DNA of 64,000 nt from Alopecurus myosuroides (lineage: Eukaryota; Streptophyta; Magnoliopsida; Poales; Poaceae): positions 160,892,322-160,956,321 of the forward strand of contig CM054060.1 in assembly GCA_028641055.1 (NCBI GenBank), written 5' to 3'. The notes below the pieces were generated by a model. The model was given only the letters and a program-made list of their open reading frames with translations, did not search any database and was not told where the DNA came from. Below, piece after piece: positions 1 to 11,560 of this stretch (position 1 is the first letter of the stretch; each line of letters opens with the position of its first letter). The translations under genes and the position numbers were made by a program.

Positions 1-963
1 CATCTTTTGTCCTACCAGCCCGTTTTCAGCGGGTCCTCAGGGGAACTACTGGTAATTAAGGTGTTCCTTTTAATGGAACACCAGAGCAAAGCATTAACAC
101 TCCGTGAACACATGTGATCCTCACATCGCAGCCATCCCCTCTGGTTGTCCCAATTTCTGTCACTTCGGGGCCTCGGGTTCCGGACAACAATATGTGTAAA
201 CAACTTGCAGGTATGATCAAGAAACAATAATTATCATCGTGATTCAATAACATGTTCAGATCTGAGATCATGGCCCTTGGGCCCAAAGTGGAAAGCATTA
301 AGCTTAACAAGTTGCAACAATGTCAATAGCACTAATATAGGATGCACTATGCCCTAACAATCACGACATTATTACATGAACGATCTCATCCAATACCTAC
401 CATCCCCTTCATCCTACAGCGGGGAATTACTCACACATTGATGGGGTGAACATGGATGGTCGATGGAGAGGCGTTGGTGGTGACGATAGCGATGATCTCC
501 TCCACTTCCCCGTCCCGGCAGGGTGCCAGAACAGGAACTTCTGATCCCCGAATCGAGGTTCGGGATGGCGGCGGCGCTCTGTTGTGTTTCTGTGGAATAT
601 GATGTGCCCCCTAAGGGTTTAGGGTTGGAGGCTACTTGTAGTCGAAAGGGGAGCCGAGGGGGGTCCTGGGGGGCCCACACCCTATGCTGGCGTGGCCAGG
701 GGACCCGCGCCAGGGGGTGCGGCCACCCTCTGGCCCCTCTCCTGGCCCCCTTCTGGCTTCCGGGGTCTTCCAGGGTGAAAAAATCAATGGGCTCTTTTCT
801 GGGTATTTTTCCAAAAGTTGATTTTTCTGCATAAAAACGAGACGCCAAAGTAATTCTGCTGAAAACAACATTAGTCCGTGTTTGTTGTATCCAAAACACA
901 CAAGTTTAGATGAAAAACAATAAGAAAAGTGTTCGGAAAAGGAGATACATTTTTTACGTATCA
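1..963 (-). mobile_element. Partial LTR, minus strand, cut by window edge
   Basis: Read on the minus strand this begins TGATACGT at 963 and is collinear with about the first 920 bases of the solo LTR at 15238-16585. Shared landmarks include the stretches at 120-180 and 1-40, which match 15960-16160 in reverse. About 0.4 kb of the LTR should lie left of the window. The frames inside it have no recognisable protein. The family has TGATACG...CATCA ends and is probably gypsy; I do not name it. The 37 bases at 964-1000 between this LTR and the next one are unassigned. Confidence 0.8.
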
Positions 964-1000
964 TTTGCAAATGCACATATTATATTTTGATCCTTCTAAC

Positions 1001-2666
1001 TGATACGTCTCCAACGTATCTATAATTTATTATGCTCCATGATCATATTTTGCCAATTGCTACTTGTTTTCTCCCTTATTTATAGCATTTTTGTACGTTT
1101 TCCGAGACTAACCTATTAACAAGATGCCAAGTGCCAGTTCCCTGTTTTCTGTTGTTTTTGGTTTCAGAAAGTTGTTCTGCAAACATTCTCAGAATTGGAC
1201 CCCACAAAGCCCGAAGTTCCTATTTCCCCGGAAGCATCCAGAACACCGAAGAGGAGTCGAAGACGGGCAACAGGGGCCACACCATAGGGTGGTGTGGGTC
1301 CCCCTGGCCGTGCCACCTATAGGTGTGGGGCCCCTGGAGCTCCACCGCTATTGCCCTTTCGCTTATTTAATCCCCCCGGATGGAAAAACCTAAGGACCTG
1401 AACAAAAATCCCCGAAAAGTTCCGCAGCCGCCGTCACCATCAAACCTAGACCAGGGGGGTTCTGAAGCTGTTTCCGGCACCCTGCCGGAGAGGAGATCAT
1501 CACCGGAGGCTTCTACATCACCATGCCTGCCTCCAGAGTGATGCGTGAGTAGTTCATCCTTGGACTACGGGTTCGTAGTTGTAGCTAGATGGTTGTCTTC
1601 TCCTTATATGCCTCCATGTTTAGATCTCGTGAGCTGCCTATCATGATCGAGATTGATCTTATGTAATTCTATATGCTGTGTTTGCTGGGATCCGATGAAT
1701 ATTGAACTTATGCCAAGTTGATTATAGTCTTTATTTGCATATGCTATTTGTGATCTTGCATGCTTTCCGTTTCTAGTGGTTGCTATGGCCAAGTAGTTGC
1801 TATTGACTCCAATAGGGAGTATTTATGCTTGATAGTGGGTGCATGCCTCCTCACCGCCTTGCTCGAGTGACAGAAACGTGAAGGGGGGATGTGTTGTTGC
1901 CATTAGGGAGAAAACAATGGTGAGAGTGCCCGCATGCATAATCATTGCTTACATTACACACTTTGTTTAATGCAGTTATCTGTTGCTTGCAACTTAATAC
2001 CTAAGGGGGTTCGGATGATAACCTGAGGGTGGATTATTAGTCATAGATACAGATGGATGTCGGTCTATGTATGTTATTGTAATGCCTGCACTAAATATCA
2101 TAGTAATCTTCATGTCATACTGTGCACTACTGTGCAACCTCTATTTGTCAATTGCCCAGGTGTAATTTGTTCACCCAGCATGCTATCTTTTATGGAGAGA
2201 CACCACTAGTGAAACTATGAACCCCAGTCCATTTTTCCACAATGTTAATGAAAACCACAATTATTTCCTGCTTTCTTTACTTACAGCAAGCATACATCAT
2301 TTTCCACACTATACGTCTAATCATTGTTTTCAGCAAGACCGGTGAGATTGACAACCTCACTGTACCGTTGGGACAAAGTATTTTGGTTGTGTTGTGTGCA
2401 GGTTCCACGTTGTTGCTGACACCAGTGAAGCGCCAACACCACCGTCAGTGGCATCAACCTTCCTGAGATCCTCTTCCTCCTACTGGATTGATAACCTTGG
2501 TTCTTAACTAAGGGAAACTCTTGCCACTTTCTCATCACACCCTCCTCTTGGGGTTTCCAACGGTTGTTATCACAAAGTAGCAAGGAGTTTCTGGCGTCGT
2601 TGATGGGAACAAAACAAACATACATAAGAAGACTTACTCCTGCAACGGACGCCACCACAAGCATCA
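1001..2666 (+). mobile_element. 5' LTR of gypsy-type element (left arm)
   Basis: The LTR starts TGATACGTCTCC and ends GCATCA, followed 10 bases later by a tRNA-Asp type primer site. It belongs to the same family as the LTRs at 33290 and 53365 (shared blocks at 1120-1210, 1380-1460 and 1860-2230). Such LTRs are common in Triticeae gypsy elements of the Sabrina/WHAM kind, but the family name is a guess. The 3' part contains a local duplication: a primer-site-like stretch at about 2580-2605 recurs at 2664-2700. No matching 3' LTR is found in the expected place, because the internal region ends at an inverted junction near 5600. Confidence 0.85.
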
Positions 2667-2675
2667 AGGAGTTTC

Positions 2676-2693
2676 TGGTGCCGTTGCCGGGGA
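2676..2693 (+). other. Primer binding site, tRNA-Asp type
   Basis: The 18 bases beginning TGGTGCCGTTGCC match the complement of the 3' end of plant tRNA-Asp (canonical TGGCGCCGTTGCC...) with one mismatch. It lies 10 bases after the LTR end, as expected for minus-strand priming. Confidence 0.8.
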
Positions 2694-2846
2694 GGAAGAA
2701 GTCTTCTGGCAAGGGGAGTCTCTCACTCTCAACCTCTTTATTTTTTTATTATCTTGTTTTTATTTTTGTCTTGTTTTTCTTCTCTATATCAAAAGCAAAA
2801 AAATCGTTCTAGTTGCTATTTTTTCTTTTCATTGTTATTTCTCATC

Positions 2847-3426
2847 ATGCTGTTCCCTAAGTTTACCTTTAAAGATTTTCCGGTAGGAAGTGGTTCTATA
2901 CATGGAAAGGACACTATCAAAGATTTCTTTGATCATGTTAGTAATCATGATAAATTTGAGGAAAAATCCATAGTAGAACTTGCTCCCAATTACGAGGCTG
3001 CTGCAACTGATTTAGTTCACATGCTAGAAGCTAGGTTTGTTAACCTCCATCCCATAATGCAAAATATGTTCCTCAACTTGAATAACATTGAAGATGTTGA
3101 GAAAAGAAACTTCATCTTAGAACTATGCTTAAAGAATTTGGAGATGTTGCTATAGAAGCTAGAAAAGTTTTTGATCGTTTTAATATGCTTGGCTCATGTG
3201 TAGACATTGTTGGTTCTCTAGAAAAAAAATAGAATCTAATAATGAAAACAATTATAAAATACCAATCCCTTTTAAATTAGTGGCACTGCACGAAGCCCAA
3301 GAAAAGAATTTTGATTGGATTGTTCCTGAGAATTTATTTGATGAAGATAGTAAGCCTAAAAGTACTAAGAGAGGAGCCTATGAAACTCACTTAGATAAAA
3401 TACAATGCATTATTAAAGAATTTTAA
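2847..3426 (+). pseudogene. Short gag-like remnant of a non-autonomous gypsy element
   Basis: An ATG at 2847 opens a frame of about 100 codons (FTFKDFPVGSGSIHGKDTI and onward). The frame then breaks near 3155 and resumes in another frame to a stop at 3426 (PFKLVALHEAQEKNFDWIV). The position just after LTR and primer site is that of gag. The protein does not show the RGRAKEWL gag core seen in the mirrored element, nor protease or reverse transcriptase motifs. A similar short, two-frame reading region occupies the same place in the element at 49993-50708. This fits a non-autonomous subfamily that carries its own small protein. I do not recognise a function. The frame break suggests the copy is dead. 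Confidence 0.55.
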
Positions 3427-5600
3427 AATCTTGATTGGAATTCTTCACTTGAAAATACTTGAGTTGCTCTTTTATGCCTAGCTGAAAGGGGTTAAAGAAA
3501 AGTGCTACCGGGAGACAACCCGTTTTATTTCGCTGTTTTCAACATGTTTTCTTTCGTTTTCTTTGGAGTGCTTTGCACCTGGGTGTTTTCTATTTCCTTA
3601 GAAACCCCGCTGTATCTTTTATTTTGAGTTTTTGTTGATCCAAGTAAAGCCTCTAGTGGAAAGTTGAGCCTATATTTCGGATTTCTGCGCAGGAAACAGA
3701 TTTCTGCTGTCCACTATTAATTCCGTTACAAATTACAGAAAATTCAAAATGACCTGAGTTTTTTTGTGCTTAATCCTAAGTTATATACGCAACTTTTCTT
3801 AGCAGACCACTTATTTATTTGAGCAACATAAGATTTTTGAAAAAATCAATCTTTACCTGTTGTTCTGTTTTGACAGATTTCTGTCATTTATCGCATTTGC
3901 ATCTTAATCTCTTTCTTTTGGTGTTCTTTTGAGAAAACGAGTTTTAAAAGAAGTTGTGACAGTGGCTAATCTGTTTTCAAGTGTTAGACTTGTGTTGAAA
4001 CTGAACCATGTGAATTTATTATTTCAATTGCACTAACGTTGCTAATAAAGATTGTGAGAACTTTGGTGTGAAGGAAGTTTTCAAGGGTCAAGAGAAGAGG
4101 ATGATATGATGTGATCAAGAAGAGTCAAAAGCCTAAGCTTGGAAATGCCCCGGTGTTACATCCAAGAAAATTCCAAGAAGAATCAAGCGTCTAAGCTTGG
4201 GGATGTCCAAGGCATCCCCTTCTTCATCAACAAATTATCAGGTCACTTCTAGTGAAACTATATTTTTAGTCGGTCGCAACTTATGTGCTTTACTTGGAGC
4301 GTCTTTTATTTTTGTTTTCAGTTTTTTTTTTGCTTTTGTTTTCAGTTTATTTTTAATTTTTCAATAATCTTGGTTGGACCCCAGCATTCTTTTATTGGAG
4401 AGTGACACGCTCCGCTTTTTCATGAGAATACATTGTATTCTTAATCTCTATCTAGCTGCTGCATTTATTTAGCTCCTGTTTTGCATGCATCTCTTATTAG
4501 AGATGTTAGTTTTAGTAGTGTTATGTGAGTACTCTCATGTTTTTTTGTTGTATCATAAAGACTATTTTTGTTAAAGCATGTTTTGTATGGTGCTTGTTGG
4601 GAGAAAGAAAACTGCTGCTTGAAGTAGAATTTATAATAGTACTAGTAGAAGCTTGTATAGACTGTGGCTAGGACTTTTTCATGCCATGCTAAATGTTATT
4701 TTAGTTTTAAAGCCTTGTGGTTATTGAGTATCATGATTAGCCTCAAATAGCTGAGAGTGTTTAATATGTATTGAAAGATTCATGAGTTGTTCTTGTCATA
4801 GTAAAGCATCAATATATGGTATTCTCTTTCAAATGTTTTATTTGGTTCACTTGGCGCATGCTCACACCATGTTTATGAATACAAACCAGTCATGAATAGC
4901 CTCCATGAACACTTACTTTTTGAACTTGTGATACTGCTTATGTTTTAATTAATGATGCTTATGTCGCTATGCATGATTATGGCTCTTATGCTCTCTTGAT
5001 TTGTCGCTCCCAGTCTTTTGCTAGCCTCTACCTATACTGAGTATGAGCTCTACTCGTGCATCCAAACTCCTTTAAACCAAAGTTTTTCCCATTGTGTCCA
5101 CCATACCTACCTACGTGTGGTATTTAACTGCCATTCCAAAGTAAATTGCTCATGTGTTACCTTTAAAACCTTCAAAAATACTCCTGCTTTATGTTCATGT
5201 TTTTGTTCATGAGGATGTAAATAGATAATCTTTATCTCACTTGTTGATTGGATTTCACACCCTGGACTAGTGGCTTCATCCGCTTATCCAAATGATAGAA
5301 GAGCTGGCAGTAGGGTGCACAGCTCCAAATTAATGCAAACAAATTCTCTTCACTATTTTTGCCCCTGATTTATCAATCAAAGCATAATTGTGTAAACAAA
5401 AGAGAAAGAGGGATGAACTTCTACACCAGTTGCGTCCTTCACCATGGGAGCCGCTCTTGTGAATCCAGTTGGCTTGTGACGTATTGTATTTTCTGTTTAC
5501 CATTCGTTGACATTAGCATACATCTCCCAAAATATAGACACTCCTCCACGGTATGTGATTGTTGGCAGGCACCCGAGGATTCGGTTAGCCATGGTTTGTG
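3427..5600 (+). mobile_element. 3' non-coding internal region, left arm of palindrome
   Basis: There are no sustained coding frames. The region is collinear with 50709-52790 of the element at 33290-54950. It contains the AAGCTTGGGGATG motif and the hairpin GGGGATG..CCAA..CATCCCC near 4199-4219. It ends at an inverted junction near 5600, after which the sequence returns as its own reverse complement. Confidence 0.75.
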
Positions 5601-7735
5601 AAACTTGACACTTTTCCCAACCATCTTTCACAAACCATGGCTAACCGAATCCTCGGGTGCCTGCCAACAATCACATACTGTGGAGGAGTGTCTATATTTT
5701 AAGAGAGGTGTATGCTTATGTCAATGAATGGTAAATAGAAAATACAGTACGTCACAAGCCAACTATACTTCACAAGAGCGGCTCTCATATAAGGACGGAT
5801 CTGGGTAGAAGGTCATCCCTCTTTCTCTTTTGTTTACACAATTATGCTTTGACTGATAAATCAGGGGAAAATATAGTAAAGAGAATTTGTGTTATTACTT
5901 TGGGGTTGGGCACCCCACTGCCAGGTCTTCTATCATTGGATAAGAGGATGAAGAAACTAGTCCATGGTGTGAAATTCCAATCAACAAGTGAGATAAAGAT
6001 TCTTTATTTACGTCCTCATGAGCTAAAACAGGAGCACAAAACAGGAGTAATTTTGAAAGTTTTAAAGGTAACACATGAGCAATTTACTTTGGAGTGGCGG
6101 TTAAATACCACATGTAGGTAGGTATGGTGGACACAATGGGAAAACTTTGGTTTTTGGGAGTTGGATACACGATTAGAGCTCATACTCAGTACATGTGGAG
6201 ACTAGCAAAAGACTAAAGAGCGACAAATCAAGAGAGCATAAGAGCCATAATCATGCATAGCAACATAAACATCATTAATAAAAGAATAAGTGGTACGCCA
6301 AGTTAAAAAACTAAATGATCATGGAGTCTATTCGTGACTGGTTCATAGTCATAAACATGGTGTGAGCATGCGCCAAGTCAACCAAATAAAACATTCAAAG
6401 GAGAACACCACAAATTTATGCTTCAATGTGACAAAAACAACTCATGATTCTTTCAATGGCACATTAAACGCGGCTTTAAAACTAAAATAACATCTAGCAT
6501 GATATGAAAAAGTTCTAGCCATAGTCTATACAAGCTTCTACTTGCACCGTTAAAAATTATACCTCAAGCAGCAGTTTCTTTTCTCAACAAGCACCATACA
6601 AAACATGCTTTAACAAAAACTCTCTAAATGCTACAGAAAGCAAACATGAGAGGACTCACATAACTCTACTAAAACTAACAACTCTTAATAAGAGATTCAA
6701 TGAAAATCAAAGCTAAACAAGAATTGTTTTCAGCAACTAGAAGAAAAACTAAGAATACTAGCATAGCAAGTATTCAAACGAAAAAGCGGATCATGTCTCT
6801 CTCCCAAACAAAGAATGCTATGATCCAACTATATTATTGAAGAAAGGAAAACAAAAGAAAACAAAGTAAAACAAAGTAAAACAAAAGAAAACAAAAGAAA
6901 AACAAACAGACGCTCCAAGTAAACTTCATATGATGTGACCGAATAAAAATATAGTTTCACGAGAAGTGGCCTAATAGATAGTAGACGAACAAGGGGATGC
7001 CTTGGGCATCACTAAGATTAGATGCTTGAGTCTTCTAAAAATATTCTTGGATGAACCATAGGGGCATCCCCAGGCTTTGACCTTGCACTCTTCTTGATCA
7101 CATATATCACCTCTTCTCTTGACCCTTGAAAACTTCCTTCACACCACACTCAAACAGTGATTCGCATTAGAGGGTTAGTGAAACAACTAAAAACCCATTG
7201 GTTCTGTATGGGAAAAGTTCTATTGATACTTTTAAACATTAGCTACATGCACTGATGTTTCGTGAAGGAAATAAATCCACTTGACATCGCAAAAGAGCAA
7301 ATGCAAGAAAAATGCCAAAATCTTTCAAAACCAGAACTGTTTGTAAAGACAAAAAAATTCGAGGCACTTACGTTAATTAGATAAAACTTAAAGAACGTTA
7401 AAGTTGCGGAATTAGCTGAGATAACCAAAAAAAAAATTTAGATCATTCTGATCTTCTAGGATTTTATACGATTGTTTACGGTGGACAGCAGAAATCTGTT
7501 TCCTGCGTAGAAATCCGAAAACCAACTCCAACTCTCCTCAGAAACCTTACTTGTAACTACTAAAACATGAAAAGAAAGATATAAAGGAGTTGCTATAGAA
7601 GTATACAACCCCTTTATTCAAAGAAAATAGAGAAAACAAAGCAAAAAATAAAACCATGGGTTATCTCCCAAGAAGTGCTTTTCTTTAACGCCTTTTAGCT
7701 AGGCCTAGAAAAGTGGAATCAAGTATTTTCAAGTG
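3440..7735. repeat. Large imperfect palindrome, about 2.1 kb arms
   Basis: The sequence from about 3440 to 5600 recurs as its reverse complement from about 5601 to 7735. Anchors: 3440-3456 with 7718-7734; 3480-3520 with 7660-7705; 4090-4290 with 6950-7130; 5030-5400 with 5830-6200; and a nearly perfect stem of about 60 bases at 5545-5600 with 5626-5685. The arms are clearly diverged away from the centre, so this is two old element copies joined tail to tail and not a recent fold-back. Confidence 0.85.
5601..7718 (-). mobile_element. 3' non-coding internal region of mirrored gypsy element
   Basis: This is the minus-strand counterpart of 3427-5600, downstream of the gag-protease remnant of the inverted element. 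It has no coding frames of note. It contains an A-rich, (AAAACA)-like simple sequence at about 6838-6905 and the degenerate partner of the GGGGATGCC hairpin near 6990-7012. Confidence 0.7.
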
Positions 7736-9783
7736 AAGAAGCATCCAAATTGTAACTTTTTCGAATAACGGAATCAAAAGGCAACTTCATTCTCTTTCTA
7801 GGAAAGTGTTCCATACCTTTCTTGAGTGGGAACTGAAATTTAATATTCCCTTCTTTCATATCAATAACAGAACCAACAGTTCTAAGAAAAGGTCTTCCCA
7901 AAACAATTGGACAAGAAGCATTGAATTCAATATTCAAGACAACAAAATCAACGGGGACAAGCGTATTATCATCAAATCTCCCAAAGGTTTCTTTCTAACA
8001 TTATCAATAAGACGAATATCCAGATAACAAAGCTACAATGGTGGTAAATCAAGAATATCATAGAGTTTCTTGGGAATGACAAACATACTAGCACCAACAT
8101 AACATAGAGCATTCCAATCAAAATCATTTACTTTCATTTTAATAATAGGTTCCCATCCATAATCTAGCTTCCTAGGGATAGAGGCTTCACATCTTAATTC
8201 ATCCTCTCTAATTTGCATGAGAGCATTTGTAATGTGTTTTGTGAAAGTCATATTCATAGCACTAGCATTAGGAAAACTAGCAAGCTTTTGTAAGAACTTA
8301 ATCACTTCAGTTATGTTGCAATCATCAAAGTCAAGATCATTTTTATCAAAGATAATGGGACCATTGTCTCCCATATTTCTAAAAATTTCAGCACTTTTCT
8401 CAGGAACATTTTTAGCAGTTTTGCATTTTTACTAGCAGAAGTGGGAGTGTTTCCAACACCAATTACTTTACCATTTATAGTACAATTTTTTCTAGCATGA
8501 TAAGCTTCAGTTTTACTAGTGGTGGTAATGGTGCAAACATTAGCTATATTATTCTTTCTAGCAATTTCATCTTCTTTTTTACATCTAGCATGCAATTCAG
8601 CTAACATTCTAACATTATCATCAATTCGAATTTGGATAGCATTCAAAGTTTTACTTTCTTTAACATCATGAGGCATAAACTTTAGTTTCAGAAAATCAAC
8701 ATCAAGAGCAAGACTACAAGAACATCAATTTTGCGAAATTTTTCCTCAACAGATTTATTAAAAGAAGTTTGTGTACTAATAAAATTCTTAAGCATGTTCT
8801 CAATATCAGAGGGTACACTTTTATTGTTGTTGTAGGAACTACCATAAGAATTAGCATAAGCATTGCTATTATTCGGAGGATATGGCCTATAGTTGTTGCT
8901 ACCAAAATTATTCCTATAAGCATTGATGTTGAAATTATTATTTTTAATGAAATTCACATCAACATGATCTTCTTGAGCAACCAAAGAGGCTAAAGGAACA
9001 TTATTTGGATCAACAGGAGCATGGCCATTCACAAACATAGACATAATAGCATCAAGTCTTTCATTTAAAGAGGAGGTTTCTTCAACAGAATTTACCTTCT
9101 TACCAGTTGTAGCTCTCTCAGTGTGCCACTCAGAATAATTTACCATCATATCATCAAGAAGCTTTGTTGCTAACACCAAGGTCATGGACATTAAGGTTCC
9201 TCCAGTAGCTGAATCCAGAAGGTTTCTTGAAGAAAATTTTAGACCTGCATAAAAGGTTTGGATGATCATCCAAGTAGTCAGTCCATGAGTGGGACAAATC
9301 TTTACCAAAGATTTCATTCTTTCCTAAGCTTTAGCAACATGATCATTATCAAGTTGCTTAAAATTAATAATGCTACTTCTTAAAGATATAATCTTAGCAG
9401 GAGGATAATATTTTCCAATGAAAGCATCTTTACACTTAGTCCAAGAATCAATACTATTTATAGGCAAAGAGAGCAACCATTCTTTAGCTCTTCCTCTCAA
9501 AGAGAAAGGAAACAATTTCGGTTTAATAATATACCCATCAACATCTTTATATTTTTTCATCTCACATAGTTCAACAAAATTATTAAGATGGGCAGCAGCA
9601 TCATCAGTACTAACACCAGAAAATTGCTCTCATAAAAATTGCTCTCATAACAAGGTTTAATAGGGCAGGTTTTATCTCATAAAAATCAGTAGTAGGAGAA
9701 GGTGGAGCAATAGGTGTGCTAATGAGATCATTGTTGTTGGTGCTAGTAAAGTCACACAACTTAGTGTTCTCAGGAGTAGTCAT
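7719..9783 (-). pseudogene. gag-protease remnant of gypsy element, no pol
   Basis: The likely start is the ATG at 9783 (MTTPENTKLCDF), 157 bases into the internal region past the primer site at 9940-9957. In order on the minus strand one sees a retrotransposon gag core at about 9560-9130 (RGRAKEWLLSLP, then YPPAKIISLRSSI and MKSLVKICPTHG), an Asn/Tyr-rich stretch at about 8935-8800, and then a retropepsin-like region at about 8374-7719 (DDCNITEVIKF; later CPIVLGRPFLRTVGSVID). Frames change near 9320-9600 and 8690 and again near 8030, so it is broken. Nothing resembling reverse transcriptase, RNase H or integrase follows; the next 2 kb are non-coding. The family would need pol from another element. 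The homologous gag at 62015-63099 has the same N-terminus. Confidence 0.8.
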
Positions 9784-9939
9784 TTTAACATGAATAAAAC
9801 TACAGCTAGTATAAGAACTATTTTTTTTGGTGTTTTTGATAAAGAGAAGCAAAAACGACAAAATAAAATAAAATAAGAAAAACTAAAACAAAGTAAAGAG
9901 ATTGGAATTGAGAGACTCCCCTTGCAGAAATTCTCTTCC

Positions 9940-9957
9940 TCCCCGGCAACGGCGCCA
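9940..9957 (-). other. Primer binding site, tRNA-Asp, perfect
   Basis: The reverse complement reads TGGCGCCGTTGCCGGGGA, an exact 18-base complement of the plant tRNA-Asp 3' end including CCA. It lies just inside the LTR that ends at 9966. Confidence 0.9.
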
Positions 9958-9965
9958 GAAAAGCT

Positions 9966-11560
9966 TGATGGTGTGTAGACACACGCTCGTTGGGAGATCC
10001 CAAGCGCAAGGTGTGAAGAGTGCAGCAGCAAGTTTTCCCTCAGAAAAGAAACCAAGGTTGAATCGACCAGTAGGAGGAAGAAGCACTTCTGAAGGTTGAT
10101 GCAGCCGAGATGGCAGGGCGCACTACCGGTTCGTTAGCAACGTGGAACCTACACAACACAGTCAAAGTACTTTGCCCCAACAAAGCAGTGAGGTTATCAA
10201 TCTCACCGGTTTTGCTGAACACAAAGAGGTTAAACGTATGGTGTGGAAAACAGTAGGAACAATATGAGAGGTATGAAAGCAGTAGGTGTTTTATCAGTAT
10301 AAGGAAAATGGACCGGGGTCCACAGTTCACTAGTGGTGTCTCTCCGTGAAAGATAAATAACATGTGTGGTGAACAAATTACAGCTGGACAATTGACAGAA
10401 ATGAAGGCTGCACTGTAGTGCATATGCAAGACATAAAGATTACTATGTGATTCATGCGGGCATTACAACAAAATACATAGACCGTTATCCAACTGCATCT
10501 ATGACTAAAAATCCACCCTCCGAATATCATCCGAACAAACTTTGGGTATTGAGTTGCAAGCAACAGATAATCGCAGTAAGCAAAGAGTGTACTGTAAACA
10601 ATAAGATCATCCTTAGACAAATCATTGTTATTTTCTCCCTAATGGCAACAACACATCCTCCATCCGTCAGGTTTCTGTCACTCGAGCATAGATGAAAACG
10701 AGGCATGAACCCACTATCGAGCATAAATACCCCCTCTTGGGTTTACTAGCATCTACTTGGCCATAGCATCTACTAATAACGAAGAGCATGCAAAATCATA
10801 AATAACATAAGAATGAAGATAACATGATAGATTGATAATCAGAAGACATAGCATTCAACATTCATTAGATCCCAGCAAACACAACATGTAGCATTACATA
10901 AAGATGATCTTGATCATGTTAGGCAGCTCACAAAGTCTAAACATGAGGTACAAAGTGAAGAGAACAACCATCTAGCTACTGCTATGGACCCATAGTCTAG
11001 GGATGAACTACTCACGCATCACTTCGAAGGAGGGCATAGTGGTGTAGACCCCTCGGGTGATGATTTCCCCCTCCGGCAGGGTGCCAGGGAGAGCTCCAGA
11101 ACCCTCCCGATCTCGGGATGACGGTGAAGGTGGCCTCGGGTGTTTCTCGGGAAAAAGTGGGATCTCTTTAGGGTTTATGTCTCGGGAGGATTAAATAGGC
11201 GAAAGGGCAGAGGCGGTGGAGGCCTGGGGGCCCCACACCACCCCCCGGCGCGGCTAGGAGGGCGCCGCCCTATGGTGTGGGCCCCCTTAGGCCCCCCTCC
11301 TGGTCTCTTCGGGACTCCGTGGAACCTCCGGGAATTCTAAGACTTCTGGGCTTCAAATTTTCCAGTTTTGAGAATATTTCCATAACAACTTTTCTGAAAA
11401 TAAAAACAGCAGAAAACAGGGAACCGACTCTGTGGCATGTTGTCAATAGGTTAGTCCGGAAAATCGATTAAAATGACATAAAGTGTATAGCAAACATGTA
11501 GGAAAAATTAACAAAACAACATGGAACATCAGAATTTAAGGATACGTTTATGACGTATCA
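9966..11560 (-). mobile_element. 5' LTR of mirrored gypsy element (right arm)
   Basis: Read on the minus strand it begins TGATACGTCATAAACG at 11560 and ends ...CATCA at 9966. It is most similar to the LTR at 60203-61821 (tGATGTTCCATGTTGTTT near the start). It was inserted into the Transposase_28-like copy A, which resumes at 11561. The left element's LTR at 1001 faces the opposite way, so the unit 1001-11560 does not have the direct-repeat LTRs of a normal element, and no flanking 5-bp duplication is evident (CTAAC against AGCTT). Confidence 0.85.

Noticed and set aside
1001..11560. One complete LTR retrotransposon
   Set aside because: The two LTRs face opposite directions, each has its own primer site inside, and flanking target duplications do not match. 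These are two truncated elements in inverted arrangement.
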